This document shows positions 23,093 through 37,165 of a DNA stretch of 64,000 bases, one piece after another. The translations under genes and the position numbers were made by a program. The notes under the pieces are model-generated. The model was not told the DNA's origin, did no database searches, and saw only the letters and a program-made list of their open reading frames with translations. Position 1 is the first letter of the stretch, and each line of letters opens with the position of its first letter. The stretch is from Acanthosoma haemorrhoidale (taxonomy: Eukaryota; Arthropoda; Insecta; Hemiptera; Acanthosomatidae): the NCBI GenBank assembly GCA_930367205.1, contig OV884013.1, forward strand, positions 91,947,333 through 92,011,332. The letters are read 5' to 3'.

Positions 23093-26000
23093 TAGAGGCA
23101 TTGCCTTACTCTTTAATATTTAAGAATCATTGTAGGGATCTGTCAAGCGGGTTTCTGATTTAAAAAAATTATTGTTAGAGAATATAGTTTGGAGAGACAA
23201 GAGACCCGTCTGGCATTAACAGAACTGTCAAAAATCAAACTTCATCTCCATTCTGCATCAAAATCAAACTCGGTAAATTCCCTAACCTCAAAGTAGGAAA
23301 TGAAAACAGTTTTTTTGTGACTCACAATACTTGTGTGATGAAGTTCCGACCAAAGTGTAAAAAAATTTTTTTTTTTAATATTTGATCACGACTGAATAGT
23401 CTTACAAACCGGAGTCACAAACTGCTGTTATTCTGCCTTTCTTAAATCTTTTTTTTTTTTTTTCTTAGCCCCTTTAAATTTAAAGATAATTATAGATCCT
23501 CAGGCGAATCTATTTACAAATTAGTTTTGTATTTCCTGTAGCATCGCTACATTATATACAGGTTTTGTTATTTTATAAAAATTATATAATGAATAAACAA
23601 GTATAATGATATACATTATACGTGACTGGACTAAACTGACTAATAAAGGTGCCTTAAATCTTGCAGGGATATAAAGTTTTTCTTAGCACTTGCAATCTTA
23701 TAGATTTGTCGAGTTGAAGTGGCCATATACGAGGTGGTCTGAAAAGTTTCCGACCTAACAAAGCCTTTATTTCACTAGCTTTTATTTATTTTATTATCAT
23801 CTTCATGTTGAGGTTGGAAACTTTTCAGACCACCTGTGTAGACAGACCACTGTGTGGCGTTGACCTGAACGAATCGCTCGCCTCCCTCAAGTCTTAAATT
23901 TAATTAGTTGCAGCCTACTTATTCTTCCGCCTGAGTTGCATTTCCGTCCAGTGTGCATTCACACTTGCTCCTGCTAACGATCTCAGATAATATCATAGCT
24001 ACTCAGTAGTCGAAGGAGCTTACATAAGTAAATGAGAAAGAAACCAAAACGATCTTAGCGTGATACTACACCGGGATAATCTGATAGGTGCAAACGAGAG
24101 GAGACCCGCTGTAAATTATCTTGTGCGATTTGATTAGTGGATATTATCATGCATACGATTGTCCCTTATGCGAGAGGCTCAATTTTCAAACAGGTACCGA
24201 ATCTTCTTTGAAAAACTATCTTTCATCTATAATTGAGATGTAAGATTAGAATAGATGTTATAATTTAAATTTATATGGCACCAACTGGTTGCTTCTTTTT
24301 AATATTTTTTTTTTTATTGCTAGCACTTTCACACTTAGTCTGCTAACCGCAAGCTAAGCAACTTATACAATAAAACAGTTAACATTCAAAATATTGAAGT
24401 ATGTTTAAATATCTATAACCAAATTATAAATAAAAAGTTAAAATTATACACATATGTGATACAATTTCATAGGCATTCTCGAAAATTCACTGAAGATATA
24501 GAAAACCAAGCAGCACATAACAGTCTATCACTGACAAAAAATTAGGGTGGGGGAGAATCGAGAGCTATTACAGCTATTATTAGGGAAATTATTAGTTTTT
24601 ATATTAACTCTTTGATCACTAGTAATCTTGTCGTACTTTATAGCCACTCTCTTAAGTACCAGAGTTTTGAGGTCTTTTCTTCTTTTATGTACATTTTTTA
24701 TTTGAACGTAGACCTTTAGTGTGAAGGGGGAAGGGGGTCGAAATACGGTAGCACTTTGCTTCGGATGGAAATTCCAGTCTTCAAGAGGCGCCTCGATCAG
24801 GTCTCCCTTCATATGTCGATCTAGCCGAAAATGTGACTCGTAAGTAGCTATAGGAGTAATAATAATCGTAATACTATATGTACAAGAACTTTATTAACAG
24901 CCTACTATTAACAAACAGTGTTTTCCTTTGACATTAGAGTAGTTTATTCTCATTTTTTTAGGTTCATTCACATGGTTGAGGACTTATTTTTTTCAATTTC
25001 ATATTTTTAGCATATATATTCATGAGAAAAAAAATACATATTTAACTTATTGTATTGTTTAGGCCTTAATTATTTATGCATCTTATGATGAATTATGTTC
25101 CCCTCTACGTCAAGTAATTAACATTTCTTTAGAGTTGAAATGTTCATTTGAGAGCACTTGAATATGAGCGTAGCCTGTAGAAAAACCTGATATTGCGGTA
25201 GGGTAGAAGAAATAACGACATATACCGACTATATATTTAAGTCTGTATGGGATTTTCTATTATTGGTCCATACCACAACCTGTATTCGCCAGCCCAAAAA
25301 AAAGTAGAATATTACTAAATAAAGCAGTTTAACGGAAAAAAAAAAGAAAAGTTGCAATGGACCTAGTGGACAAACCGCTCCGGTATTTGTAGCTAATTGG
25401 TTAGGCAACATGGGAGGCTAGTAGAGTTCTCTATCGGACTGCAAGCAGGCGGTGGACATGTAGGAAGTAATTAAATATTGGCCGTTACATTTCAGGAATG
25501 TGCCAACTAAATAACGATACAGTTAGCGGGCTCAAGAGATACACCGGAAGCTGCTTGGGAATAACTAGGATTGGTTTGAGATTATTTCGACGTAAAACCT
25601 CAGGGCCATCACACCGTTATGTAGTAGGCGGAATCCGCACATCTAGGTTCACAAATATCCCATCACGTTTGGAAATAGTCCGATTATACCAAAATTGAGT
25701 GAATCCCGTTTCATGGTGTGTAGATTACGAATTAGAAGTTCAATAAGTAGTAGTGTGTAAAATCGAGGATCGATTATATTTAATATGGCAATGATCGGAG
25801 GTTTTCGCTTCAAGTTCGTAATCTAAAACCAATAAAATATTTATAATAATAGGAACTTATAATTATGAGCAGCCATGGATAACGCAAAACAATAGATTAT
25901 CACTGACATGACCTAGTTTTACAAATAAAATTTCACTTATCTGAAATTTGCCTTTTTTTTTATGTCATAAACCTAGGACCTTTTTCATCAAACGAGTAAC

Positions 26001-26599
26001 GATACTCTAAGATATTTTTCACAACAAGGAAAAGTTGTGATATTAGTTTTTCGAAAGTCAACTATTTCGTTACTGAGGCTGAAACTATTTAATATCACTT
26101 TTAATGAGGCCACTAGACCAAGGCCATAAAACATAATCATTAGGACAACAAGACATTTAATTTGATAAGCTACTTGGTTAATATGCTAGGAACATATTTA
26201 TTTTTAATTACAATTAACTCATTATTATTTTTAGTTTTGTATAAAACAAATTTTGTCTGCTCACAGGTTTTTATTATTTTTTAACATTCCAAGCACTTTC
26301 TTGGATAATTGGTTCTCCAGTATTTTTGGAAAATTTTAATTTTAAATGAGTAAACTTCGAGTGTTTCAACATAATGAAAGCGCTGGCAAATCCGGAGAAG
26401 CAATAAACAGTCTTTTTTTTTTTTTTTTTTTTCATTTATAACTAATTTTCGAAAAAAACAATGAATTAGAAGTCCTTATATGATAGAAAGGTAACGAATA
26501 GTTTCGATCGAGTTTTAACCAATTTAAATATATCTTGCTACAATGGATATTAGTGGTTACTATAAACCATGTGAAGAAACAAAAAATAATATTGGGTGG
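23093..26599. other. Non-coding apart from the mariner MITE
   Basis: Homopolymer T runs occur near 23449 and at 26412-26432. GTAGCTAATTGGTTAGGC at 25388 looks like a lone pol III A box without a matching B box. No protein is recognised, including the 66-codon frame at 25498. Confidence 0.5.
23730..23838. mobile_element. 109 bp mariner-type MITE
   Basis: GAGGTGGTCTGAAAAGTTTC with CGACC at the left is the inverted complement of GGTTGGAAACTTTTCAGACC with ACC at the right, about 25 of 28 positions paired. The element is flanked by TA on each side (23728-23729, 23839-23840), the Tc1/mariner target. The 50 bp core is AT-rich and carries no transposase, so it was mobilised in trans. Confidence 0.88.
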
Positions 26600-26613
26600 T
26601 TAAAAATGGGAGG
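26600..26613. repeat. Target-site duplication, left copy
   Basis: TTAAAAATGGGAGG abuts the 5' truncation point and recurs with one more A at 27361-27375. Confidence 0.85.
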
Positions 26614-27360
26614 CGCTTTGGGCTACTGTACAGACTACTTCGAAGGACATCCCATCTCTCAATAGAAAATAAACTACTTATTTACAAAGTAATACTTAAG
26701 CCAATCTGGACATACGGAATAGAGCTATGGGGGACAGCAAAAAAGTCGAACATCAAGCGCATCCAATCCTTTCAATCAAAAGTCCTGAGAACAATAGTAA
26801 ATGCCCCCTATTACGTCACCAACAAAACCCTTCATAATGATCTTAATATACCCTACATTCTTGAACTCATCCCTTCCAAATTCATGAAATTCCATAGTAA
26901 CCTATCCAACCACCCTAATCCCGTAGCACAGTCATTGCACTGCGCCACTCATCCCTATAATCCTCCCCGGAGACTGAAACGGCAGTGGCCTCGTGACCTA
27001 CTATAAATGCGCAGTAGGTCAGTGGACTCCAGTGGGAGTCCTGGCAATGGCCAGTTTCTCCAATCATGTCCTGAGCGTATGTGGCTCTCGCGCTCTTCGT
27101 CAGCCTCCGCTGGCTCGTATCCGGCGACGTGGCTGGTGGGGAGCGTGGGGGACTTCCCGAGACTCCGCTTCCTCTTTCGCTTGCGAGGGAGGCAACAGCG
27201 TGTGGACTTGGGGGGCCCCTGGGCTGTTTGTAAATATTGTATGAATGTGCGAACGAATGATGAATTGTAAATATGGTATGAATGAAAACACTTATCTCAA
27301 TTATTTATTGCCTTTTAATTAGGCAGATTGTAATTTCATCATAATAAAGTTGTTATTGAA
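26614..27360 (+). mobile_element. 5'-truncated copy of the Jockey-type element (RT C-terminus plus full 3' UTR)
   Basis: The copy carries the last ~130 codons of the reverse transcriptase frame (from RRFG/RFGL to RQWPRDLL, stop at 27003-27005), very close to the copy at 41025. It then has a 3' UTR without the deletion seen there. It is flanked by TTAAAAATGGGAGG at 26600-26613 and TTAAAAAATGGGAGG at 27361-27375, a 14/15 bp duplication that again differs by one A. The 3' end holds a GCCT/AGGC hairpin, GTAATT and ATAATAAAG. Any Met-initiated frame starting at 26596 begins in flanking DNA, so its first residues are not element-encoded. This is the best reference here for the complete 3' UTR. Confidence 0.93.
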
Positions 27361-27375
27361 TTAAAAAATGGGAGG
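27361..27375. repeat. Target-site duplication, right copy
   Basis: TTAAAAAATGGGAGG follows the 3' end of the element copy; it pairs with 26600-26613. Confidence 0.85.
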
Positions 27376-28689
27376 GGTCAAAATAAATCGTTGTCTTCTC
27401 GCTTCTTGTTTCCTGGTGCTTTTATATAAGGTACTGAAACCTTACACAATACCTAGTATGTTAGCATGACAAGGAGCTGATTATTATAATAGCTTAAATT
27501 GAATTAATGTGTGACAAATTCATTTAAGCGCGATTTTGTCGACACCATTAAGAGTTATGTGACTAAAAATATGCACACGGTACCAGACATAATTGCGTTA
27601 GCCGTTTTGACGACTTTCTTGTAATTAATTGAAAATATACTGAATTCACTAGAACAGTGTGCGTAATTAATATGCATGACGAGAGTTAAAATTTTATATC
27701 TTACTTAACGTACTTTCAATAAATAAATGTCGTAATGGTACAGCTGCCGAATGTACCTATCATGTGATTCACTGTTGCTCAAGTATCGATAGTAATACTC
27801 AAAGATGGCATTGAATCAAAGCATCAAAGTAGATTCATTTCATTCGATACCACTCAATAATAAATAAAGTCATTAAATCTTTTTTTTAAAGATACATTTG
27901 ACCTAATCAAGTAATTGACAAGCGTTTTATGCAACAATAATAAAAAATAAACCACACCACCCACAAGTGTGAAAAAAAACATGTAAAATAAGTTGGCTTT
28001 AAAAATATTAGTGTAGCTTTTTTCGTGTTAAACATATTTTGGGGTCCTGCAATTTCACCATATCATCTATCATTTGTCAGCCATGCAATTCAGTCTCCCA
28101 AAACTGTAGTAGGAATTAATATTCAAGGAATAAAAATGTCAAGGGAAATTTAGGAGAAACCACAAGAATGTAACCATTTTTATTTAAATAAAAACTATAA
28201 ATTAATTAAATTAAAAACTACAATATAAATAATATCATTCGTTATTTATCAAATCTTTTGCATTGTACATTTCATAGTTGAATTTGGAATGTGGGCTAAT
28301 TCTCAATGTTACTCAAGTTATTGCTTAATACAGAAACAGACATATTAAATTATGTTGTTTCAAATTCAAATCAACTTATTTGCAATATTCACATGATTAA
28401 ATCTGTGTCAGGGCAGAACACCTGTGGGTAGCTCTATGGCGTTATACAGAAGCTCATCAGGTATCGTCCATGATAAATTGATATAAAACAGTTGTGAAAA
28501 AGAGGCAAAATATGGATTAGGCAAAATTATTTTGTTTTTTTCGCTCTTGGATAAGAATAACATCTACATTGAATTATACTATATACAAATATAAATAACA
28601 ATAAGACAAAAAACGACAAAACAAAATAAAACAACTAAACAGTTATAGAAAAACATTTCTTCATAATATATTATGCTCTAAGCTCTGTT
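27376..28689. other. AT-rich, no gene seen
   Basis: Uniform AT-rich sequence lies between the retroelement copy and the antisense RT fragment. Confidence 0.55.
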
Positions 28690-29300
28690 TGTGCAAGTTA
28701 TCCATGTTAGAAATATTTTGAAGTAATTGATTCTAGCTATGTTTATATTCACCTATAAAGTTTGATTACTATTGTCATGGTACTAACTATTCTAGTGTAC
28801 CTTGGTTTGTCAAATATTATTTTTATCAACTCATTTCGAATTATTTCAAGTTCATTGATATTTAAATGACTGTCTAAGTTGTAACATTTAGTTAAGTTCT
28901 ACATGAGTTAGTATAGGCTTTACAAAGAAATTATAGGTGTGACTCGTAGAGCGAAGTCTAAAGAGGTAGCAAACCTATTTTAAACTCTGAACTAATATAA
29001 ATTATTTTAATTAATTTTATTTTATTAAGTTTTTTCACAACGTCATTGGGCAACTAAAGCTTACATCTTAGAGCAGTCAAAAACGTTATTAGTATATAAA
29101 TACCATATTGTGGAAAGATTTATTAAAAAAAAAGGATGAATATAGCTAATTTCCCGGTAGAGCATTTACGGTTTATTTGTGTTATGAATGTTAGCCTGGG
29201 GTCTAAATAAACCCCAAGGTACTTAACAGTAAGTTGCTATCCCAATTATTTTTGTCTAAATACTATTTTATTTACAATCATAGGTGAAAACTTTTACTAC
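28690..29300 (-). pseudogene. Antisense RT fragment related to 60060-60760
   Basis: The minus strand gives KYLGVYLDPRLTF (~29195-29235) and, further down, NINELEIIRNELIKIIFDKP with RYTRIVS (~28780-28870). These parallel KCLGVYLDRRLIF and LNIRKLQVIQ...RIIFEKSKYTAIVS in the other copy. The nucleotide string TAAACCCCAAGG(T/C)ACTTAACAG is shared by both. Several frameshifts and stops are present. The upstream part, toward higher coordinates, fades out beyond about 29340. Confidence 0.72.
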
Positions 29301-31744
29301 AGTCATCATTTAATATTTTCAGTCATGCGAATAAAAAATATATCTTATTGTAAATTATATTTTACTAAATGTGTTCCTTCCATTGTGTTCGTTGGTTAGC
29401 CTATAATTCTCTTTGTGAGTCTCCTGTTCATACTAGAGACATGAAATATTACATAGATGTCTCATTTAAAATAAGAAAGACATGGAATTTATAGCCATTT
29501 TTATAAAACATGATTACGTGTAATTAATTAATTAGTTTTTGTTACTAAAACAAATATTTTTCTACAATTTTCTAAAACAAATTGAAGATTACGTCCTCCT
29601 AATTAGCAATTTGTAATTCCTGTTGGGTCCAAACCACAATTACAAAATTATTTGGTACGTGATTTTTTTTTAAAGCGATGAAGATTTTAGTGCTCTGATG
29701 ACCAAAACTAAAATGTGTTTCTACGATATGCAGTGGGGTGGTATCTGACTAAAGACCTCAACCTCCTGATTATTATAGCGTTAGTAAGCAGTTGCCTAGT
29801 TAAGCAACTGGGCCATAATTACGATAAGTCATTAAAATTGTCATCTATCATATATGGATGATATTTTGCGTGTGAGTTTCACTTAATTGCCCAATTTTAC
29901 TGAAAATAAAAGCAACTTTATGAAAAACAACGAAGGGTCAATTATTAATTAATTACTTTTGATTAAAATATACATATTTTCCAAAGTAAGGTCTCAACTA
30001 AAATACCTCGTTCTGATGACAATAGAGAACGTGTGTTTGTCTGACACATGCCTAGCGTGAGCCCTGATTGCGTACCTGGCTAGCTGCACACCACACCCGC
30101 AGTATCGTTCTGATGACAGTAGGTATGTAGCATTGGTTGAAGCTTTTGAGAAAAGAAAACGCCCATTTTCGTCATGTATCTCACCTGACTTAAGCATTTC
30201 ATCGCCGGTTTTCCCGATAGCAGTTCCACATTCAAGCAGTTCCAGCAGCCAAACATCTCGTCATGTAAATGAGAGACACGGATGCTTTATGTGCGCAAGG
30301 TGACGGCTTTAGGATAATATAGGATAAGGTTTATGTTTATAGATGGTGGACAACTACTAGGGTTATCTATGCCCTTAACAATATTATTTTATGAACTCAC
30401 ATTTAAGGTTGGCAGTTATTAAATAAAATGTAATTTCAAGGCCTTACGCAGGATTCCAGCCCCAACTGACTTGCCTGAGGTCAAGTCAAGGCAAGCTGCG
30501 TTGGGGCTTTGGGACTCGTTGTAGGATGTGAGGTTTCTTCTAAGCGAAGTAAGAACCTGTCAGATCCCAGATAGCCTAATTTAAAAGTCTACTTACTCAT
30601 TAATGATGTAATGTGGTTTAGTGCCCCCACCCCCTTATGTAATTTGTCACTTTCCAAATAAGTAAACGTTAATTGAGCCGACTAGTTTGAACTTGACTAG
30701 CTCCTCGGTTTGGTCCGGACCGGTGAAGACTTGATGACTGAATAGTTGCCAATGGTAACCCAGTGTCTTAGTCGCGATCTGTGGCTGCTTTCACTTCGAT
30801 ATCTTTAACCCTCTAAGTAATAATATATCAAATATTCATTAATCCTAACGGCCATACGAGAGACCTGTTACGTTTTTGTTTTAATTGAAACTCAATTGTG
30901 AAAGATATTTTATACGCTTCAACACGATCACTTTCATCGCTAGCGTTTATTACATCAGAGTAAATTTATAGTATATATAATCGCTATTATGTCCATTCTT
31001 CTTTTTACATTTTATAGCAACTTCCATTTTAGTTTCAAGGTACTAAACTATATTTTTAAGATAGCCGAAATCAGAGAGTATATAAGAATTTGGTATGGTG
31101 AAAGTTCAACAATGTAATCGACTCATTCTTTTTTTGTAATACCAAACATACTTTAACATATTTTGTCTATGCATGCGATTTACTTTAACTGAAATTTTAA
31201 CAATTTTTTGTGAGCTTTAAAACTTCTATTCAATTTTCAAATCTTAAAACGTATTATATAAAATATAAAAACGTGGACAATTTATATAAAAATAATTCAG
31301 TAGACGTTTCACCCAGTCCTCAAAACTAGCATACAAAGGGTCGACCATGTTGGATGCCTCGATTCATTTAGAAAATTAACCTGGGAATACTCATCAATCA
31401 AAGATATTGGAAAGATACTCAATCTACGTAAGTTAATTCAGTGATACTTCCCCAAAATTATACGATACATAGAACTGGCCGGATATCTTAACTAAGTTCA
31501 TCCAAGCTTTTTTTAAGACACATGTCGTCTGCGGAAATGGCGGTGTTATTTGGAGTCTTAGTTAATAAAGTTTCAGTATACAAAAAAAAAAGGATTTTCA
31601 CAATTCTACGTTATTGTTACATTTTATACGATACTTTCCTTTCATATACATTCTTATATAATTGTTTTCCACATTTAAGAACCTCAAAGTGCCAAAACCT
31701 TAACCATGTAAACATTGCAATTTAATTTACTAACTATAGGGAGC
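29301..31744. other. Mostly AT-rich, no gene seen
   Basis: Contains the cruciform at 30464 and a direct repeat CGTTCTGATGACA(A/G)TAG at 30009 and 30107 within a GC-balanced patch. The minus frame 29994-30197 covers that patch, but its product is not recognisable. Confidence 0.5.
30464..30509. repeat. Nested inverted repeat (cruciform-like)
   Basis: GCCCCAAC ... GTTGGGGC encloses CTTGCCT ... AGGCAAG, with AGGTCAAGTC between. The 8 bp and 7 bp stems are perfect. It has no neighbouring gene, so a terminator role is not supported. Confidence 0.7.
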
Positions 31745-32257
31745 CGCCCGCTGGGGGGGGGGTCTCGTCAACCCGACCACTGCCAGGTGGGCGTCAAGAA
31801 AGATATAACCCAATAAACCTGTGGTCTTTGACCTTTGTGGGAGGCCTAGACAGCGGGCAGCTTCATTCGTATTTTTGTTTATTGATCTGACTCCATGAGA
31901 TAGAAGGCCACTATGTTCAGACTAGGTTTTATAGGAGGTTAACGTGGTCTTGGGATGAACACGAATTCACACTCGGCACTTGAGAATAGCGAAAACCGCC
32001 AGGATCCCAAATGTGAGTATGAACAGGAAAGAGGCAGACTGGATCCCTGGGTACATTTTGTAGGACACCAGAGACCGTCGTCTGCATGGAAAGGATCCTT
32101 CCAAGGATGTGTTCCATGGCCAGAGAATCCCACTAGAAAGAAGTGGGGTCTGACAACGCCGGACTAAAACATAGCAAGGTTAGGAAAACGAGGTGCAGAG
32201 GTAGTTAAACAAGAAAGCCATGGTTCGAGTAGAGCAACAAAGTCACAACAAGTGCAT

Positions 32258-32438
<181 letters not shown>

Positions 32439-32492
32439 CTATACACATCAAGTTTCGGGTTCCGACTGTGTAAAAAAGCTCAGAATTTCTGC

Positions 32493-32501
32493 CTTATATA
32501 T
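32493..32501 (-). promoter_or_regulatory. TATA box of the minus-strand LTR
   Basis: The minus strand reads TATATAAGG followed by GCAGAAATTCTGAGC, as in the sister LTR at 54039. A CCCTGC-CGGA-GCAGGG hairpin (32516-32531) lies just upstream of it. Confidence 0.6.
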
Positions 32502-32594
32502 GCTATGCACTGACCCCTGCTCCGGCAGGGTCGTGAACTAGTCCCCCTCTTTCTATATGAATGCCGAAAATTTTATTGATAAAATAAGGGAGAC

Positions 32595-35500
32595 ACCCGC
32601 CTGAACCAAGAAGAAGACGAAACACATTTCTGGTTCAAGAAGAAGATTGAAGACTTCTATTTATCCGTGGTAAAGAAGTTGGCACAGCAACCAAAACAAA
32701 AACGTTGGATAAACGTTGTGAGCATAGAAGACAACAGAAGCCCCTGCCTTTATACTAACGTTGGATGGGGAAATGTCAACGTAATACCGAGATGCACATT
32801 ATTATTAGGATTACTCCACTTGGCGATTCCCTGCGCAGTGTCTCAATAAGCACTTCACAACTTAGTTATAATAAAAGGAAAATAACCAGGAGGTAATCAT
32901 AACAACCATTAATATCCACAGGGGTCTTACAGCATGTGGGTAAGTGTCTCGATAAAGAGGCGGAAGGATTAATTCGAGTAGAAAACATACGGAGACCGGT
33001 TCTATATCGCCAGTACGTGCTTATATGTTAGCGAGTTCCGCAGTCTGTCTCAGTACATGCATGGGGGACTCCAAGAGTCACTTAATAGGGATGGTTGCTA
33101 AAGCCTAAAGCGGGCTTTCTTCCGAACAGCGTCCTCTTTAACCTGTCTGTGATGGTGGTAGTAAAAATATTCTAATTTAACTGCTATTTATTATTGAGCT
33201 CGTCTGTATCCCGTTTCAATGTTCTTAAGTTCCATCAAAGTCAAGAGAAAATATAAAAATTTTCAGAACGGACCTTTAGAATCAAATGCATGTGAAGTTC
33301 ATACTTTTGCCATTTCAGGTCACATTTTCATGACCTCTGACATTCAGAGGTTTACCAATCATTAAAAACGATCAAATCATTAAACGAAGTAAATCAGATC
33401 TGTTCATGGGGTCATGCTACTGTTAGAAATACCAGTACTATATCCTTCATATGATGTCTTACGAACTTTAACTAATAAAATACCCTCCAAACCACGTAAA
33501 ACTCATTTTTATACTCTGTGCAAAGCATTTTGGTTTATTATGTTTTTACATACTAAAAGCTAATTAGTGAAGAATTTTTATAATTTTCCTTTTGTCACTA
33601 TCTATTTGTATATAAACATATTATTTTATTATTTTTATGTTAAGTAAAAAATAGATAATCAAAATCCATCCTTATTATATATTGGACCTTTTTTACTTTC
33701 TATTTTGTTGCCGTTAGCCTCACGTTTTTAAGTTGATTTTTTTATGACTGCTTATTTGAAAAAAAATATTATCTCCCCTATAAGGGCAATAGATAAATGC
33801 AATAAAGTCGCGTTTAATCTTTCATTCAATTGTAAATGCTGTTACAATACACACCCATACAATATAGACATATTTATATAGCCTAGTGATCCCCTCCCAA
33901 TCCACCCAGAGGATCATCTTCCCGATTATAGATAAAAATGCAAGGATCTCAGAGATCTCCCTTGTTACTCCAGCTACTGCAAAACTGCTGCATTGAGGCA
34001 GTGAGGGTTTCCTGTCTATAATAGTTTGCTACTCTTTTATTGAATGACTATTCATTTTCATGCAGGATATTGAATGATCCCTGACCCTCGTAGTCGGGTT
34101 GCATTCATCCCCAGACAATAGCTATGCAACGTATTAAATCGTCGGCTCTCAAAACACTATTTGGAATACAGCTTAAAATCATCATATATACGGATCCACT
34201 GTGCCTCACATTTTTTTTCTATACTTCTTTACCGTAAGTGAATGAGTACATTCATTCAGAAGCAGTAAGTAACGTCAGTACATTATAAAGGGTTGTGTAC
34301 TATATCTTTAAAATTATGTCATTTACCCGTACATAATTACATGCAGAAAAAAGGCAAACCTGAACAAATCGATGGATGGTACCGGCTATGCAAAATGATC
34401 TTTGATGTACTAGTTACTTGCACCACTTCCGCGGCCGACTCTCCCTGTCATTACTTGAGTATGTTCTCTATGCAGACATAGTACCACAAATATTCGGCTC
34501 TATGTTACCTAAACATAGCGGCTAGGACCCAGGTAGGGGGGTGTGACCTACTAACTATCCACTCTGTGCTCACGTAATTCCTAATCCACCTGCATCTCAA
34601 ATATCCAATGCTCGCTCACTTCCTAATAAACGGTCTTTTTTTTTTTAATAGGGCTCTGATATTCATCAAGAGAAAATGGGCTATTGAGGTTCTATTTTTG
34701 GAAAAGTGGAAAAAAAAAAGAAAAAAAAAGTGAGTCAGGTCATTTAGGTACTTTCGGAATCGTACAAAAATGGCCCGTCAAATAGATAAAAAAAAAACTG
34801 AAACTAGAGGCAACTGTCAGATTTGATAACCCATACTAACCCTAAAGAAGCCTGCGAGATAGATATGGAAAATAAGTAGATTTATATATTTTATAGAACA
34901 TTTACTTTTATCTGGCGACGTCAACAAAGCTGAAGTAGAAAGAGGACCCTTCTGAAAGAGCTAACTAAATATGACTGTCCGAATAATCAACCATCATATG
35001 TGTGGCTAAATAGCTTTTGTTACTAGGTGTCGCCCGTTGATGACATAAGCACTGAATATCATCAACACAAGTAAACTCGTGCTTCGCGATCGCCATTTAC
35101 TTATAACGTTCGTTCTGTTGCTAGTTCATTGAGCTAATAGACATTCTATCTATTCTAAAAAAATTGTTCTACCCACATATGCAGTATCATGACATTCCAT
35201 TTATTGTGTTGAATTCTATTTAATTTAGTTTTGTTAAATAGTCTTATTTTTAGAAATAATTTTCTTAGTATTTAAGTGCTACTGCAAGTTCGAAAACTTG
35301 GAATAAGTGGAAAGTCGGTGGGTGGTTAATAATAGCACTTAGATCTCTTTGAAACTCAAACAATTCTTCAAATTTTGCCAAATACCGCTCCCAAAACTCA
35401 TATGTGTGTGTTTACCAAATCAGGTCAAAGGTAGAGTGTGCTAAAATTTTTCTCTGACACTCATTATATATTGTCTATATGTATTTTTTTTTATAGATAA

Positions 35501-37165
35501 TGTGCTCTATATGCACATTCAGTGTAAAACATTGAATATGCTTTAGTTCTGTGTTAATATATTTGGTTTACTTTTTCCTTTCTTAATGTCAGCTACACAT
35601 TTAAAATTGGTACAGCCTCGTATTATCTGCAAACAAAGTTATTCTCTCTTTTTAATGAAGAGATGAAAATTTCATAGCATACTTAATTTTTTTATAAAAT
35701 ATTGATTTCTTAACTACTGACTAATTGGTTACCACGCTGGTGAATATATAGGTGTTTCCGGTTTAAAAGAACTAACGCAATAAAACAATAAAAAGCATAA
35801 GCTATTACAACTCCTTGAGCAACAGGTACAAACAAGCAGGGATCGGTGATTGGTCGATGATAGGGTAAAAATACTTGGAAACAGGAAAGCGATTGGCATG
35901 CCCCTTTGAGGTGTCACTTTCGCTTGGGAGACACGGACCCCATCTGGACAGAGAAATAAATTTTGTTTGTTATAGGACCAGATCTCCGCTTAAAAGAAAT
36001 GACCCGCAATGGACATGGAATTTCTTAGGACCCTGTGTTATCTTATACTATATATAGGCTGCATAGCTGACAAGTGTGAACCTCGCTTCATCCAATTCTT
36101 TAAGAATTTAGATTAAGATTGTTAATTATTGTCCCTCAAGCCATACTTATCGCGGTTCAGTGGAATAGTGGTTTGCCTGCCTGGCTTCTAGCTACGGAGA
36201 ACGTGCTTCCAAATGTTTCCACAAAAGAATCTTTTCTTAGGGTATGGGTCTCGATCATTATTGTGAGGGAAAATAAGTAGCTACTCCAAGAAGGATAGAT
36301 AATAGGATTTAGAAAACTGGAATAATAGTTAATAGGTACTAGCCTAGCACTAGCACCACTAGTCCCACAACGCCGCATACCAACTAAGGTAGCGTTCGGT
36401 TACGGTTTTAATTATATCAATTTTAAATTATTGCCCCCTTAATTTTTCAGTATATCCTTTTTTTTCTTAAACGTTTTAGCGATGGTTGATTGGTTGAGCC
36501 CGTTAATCATGTCTATCCAACTTTTTTTTCATTGAAGTCTATAACCCAAAAGAGAGCCACTTCGCCTGTAATCGACCCTTATCAGTATGCAGAACTCTCA
36601 AACCATCGATGTTTAGTACTTGAGGAACACTCGGAGTTCACCCAGCTGCAAGTGAAATGTTATTCATCAAAAAACTAATTTACAACCAGTTTGGGACATG
36701 AGTAGGCAGAACTTTAGTGACAGCTAACGTACATAAATACTGACAATACATTCCAAAATTCTTGAATGGCCAACTCACCCCGCTATATTTCGAATAAGAC
36801 CTACTTACTTCTAAACCTCAAATACCGTACGTACAGGTCGAAATCAAACGTAAATACTATCCTTAGTATAGTACATGTACATCCTAACACATACTGTCAC
36901 GTGTGTTTCACTTTCGTTAGGCGATACTTCCTACTTAGGAAGCCCTAATGTGAGTCATTAGGATTCTCGTACTCATTAATAAAATTAAATATGAGCTAGA
37001 ATGTAATTTCTGTAAAAGGTGAAAAGTTTGATGCTTGATTACGTACTTAAGTAACAAGGGGTTCTCACACGGATTACTACATAGTAAGTTATTCCATGGT
37101 GTAACCCGGTTCACAAGGAAGCAGTTATAAGTGAAAATAGTTTTATAATAAGTTTATATGTATAT
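32595..37165. other. Non-coding, no gene recognised
   Basis: Apart from the inverted low-copy repeat at 33419, it shows A runs around 34710-34730 and short uncalled frames. The minus frame 36157-36378 is in a GC-balanced patch and is not recognisable. Confidence 0.5.
33419..33452. repeat. Low-copy repeat, inverted copy
   Basis: This is the reverse-complement partner of 4843-4876. The GGTCACATTTTCATGACCTC around 33320 suggests that the repeat is longer but decayed. Confidence 0.6.

Noticed and set aside
25387..25410. Pol III A-box-like GTAGCTAATTGGTTAGGC
   Set aside because: No B box or stems follow at the right distance; a single box is too weak.
26993..27270. Two overlapping plus-strand frames, also echoed at 20180-20535 and 59792-59980
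   Set aside because: They lie in the retroelement 3' UTR after the RT stop codon; similarity among them is due to repeat copies.
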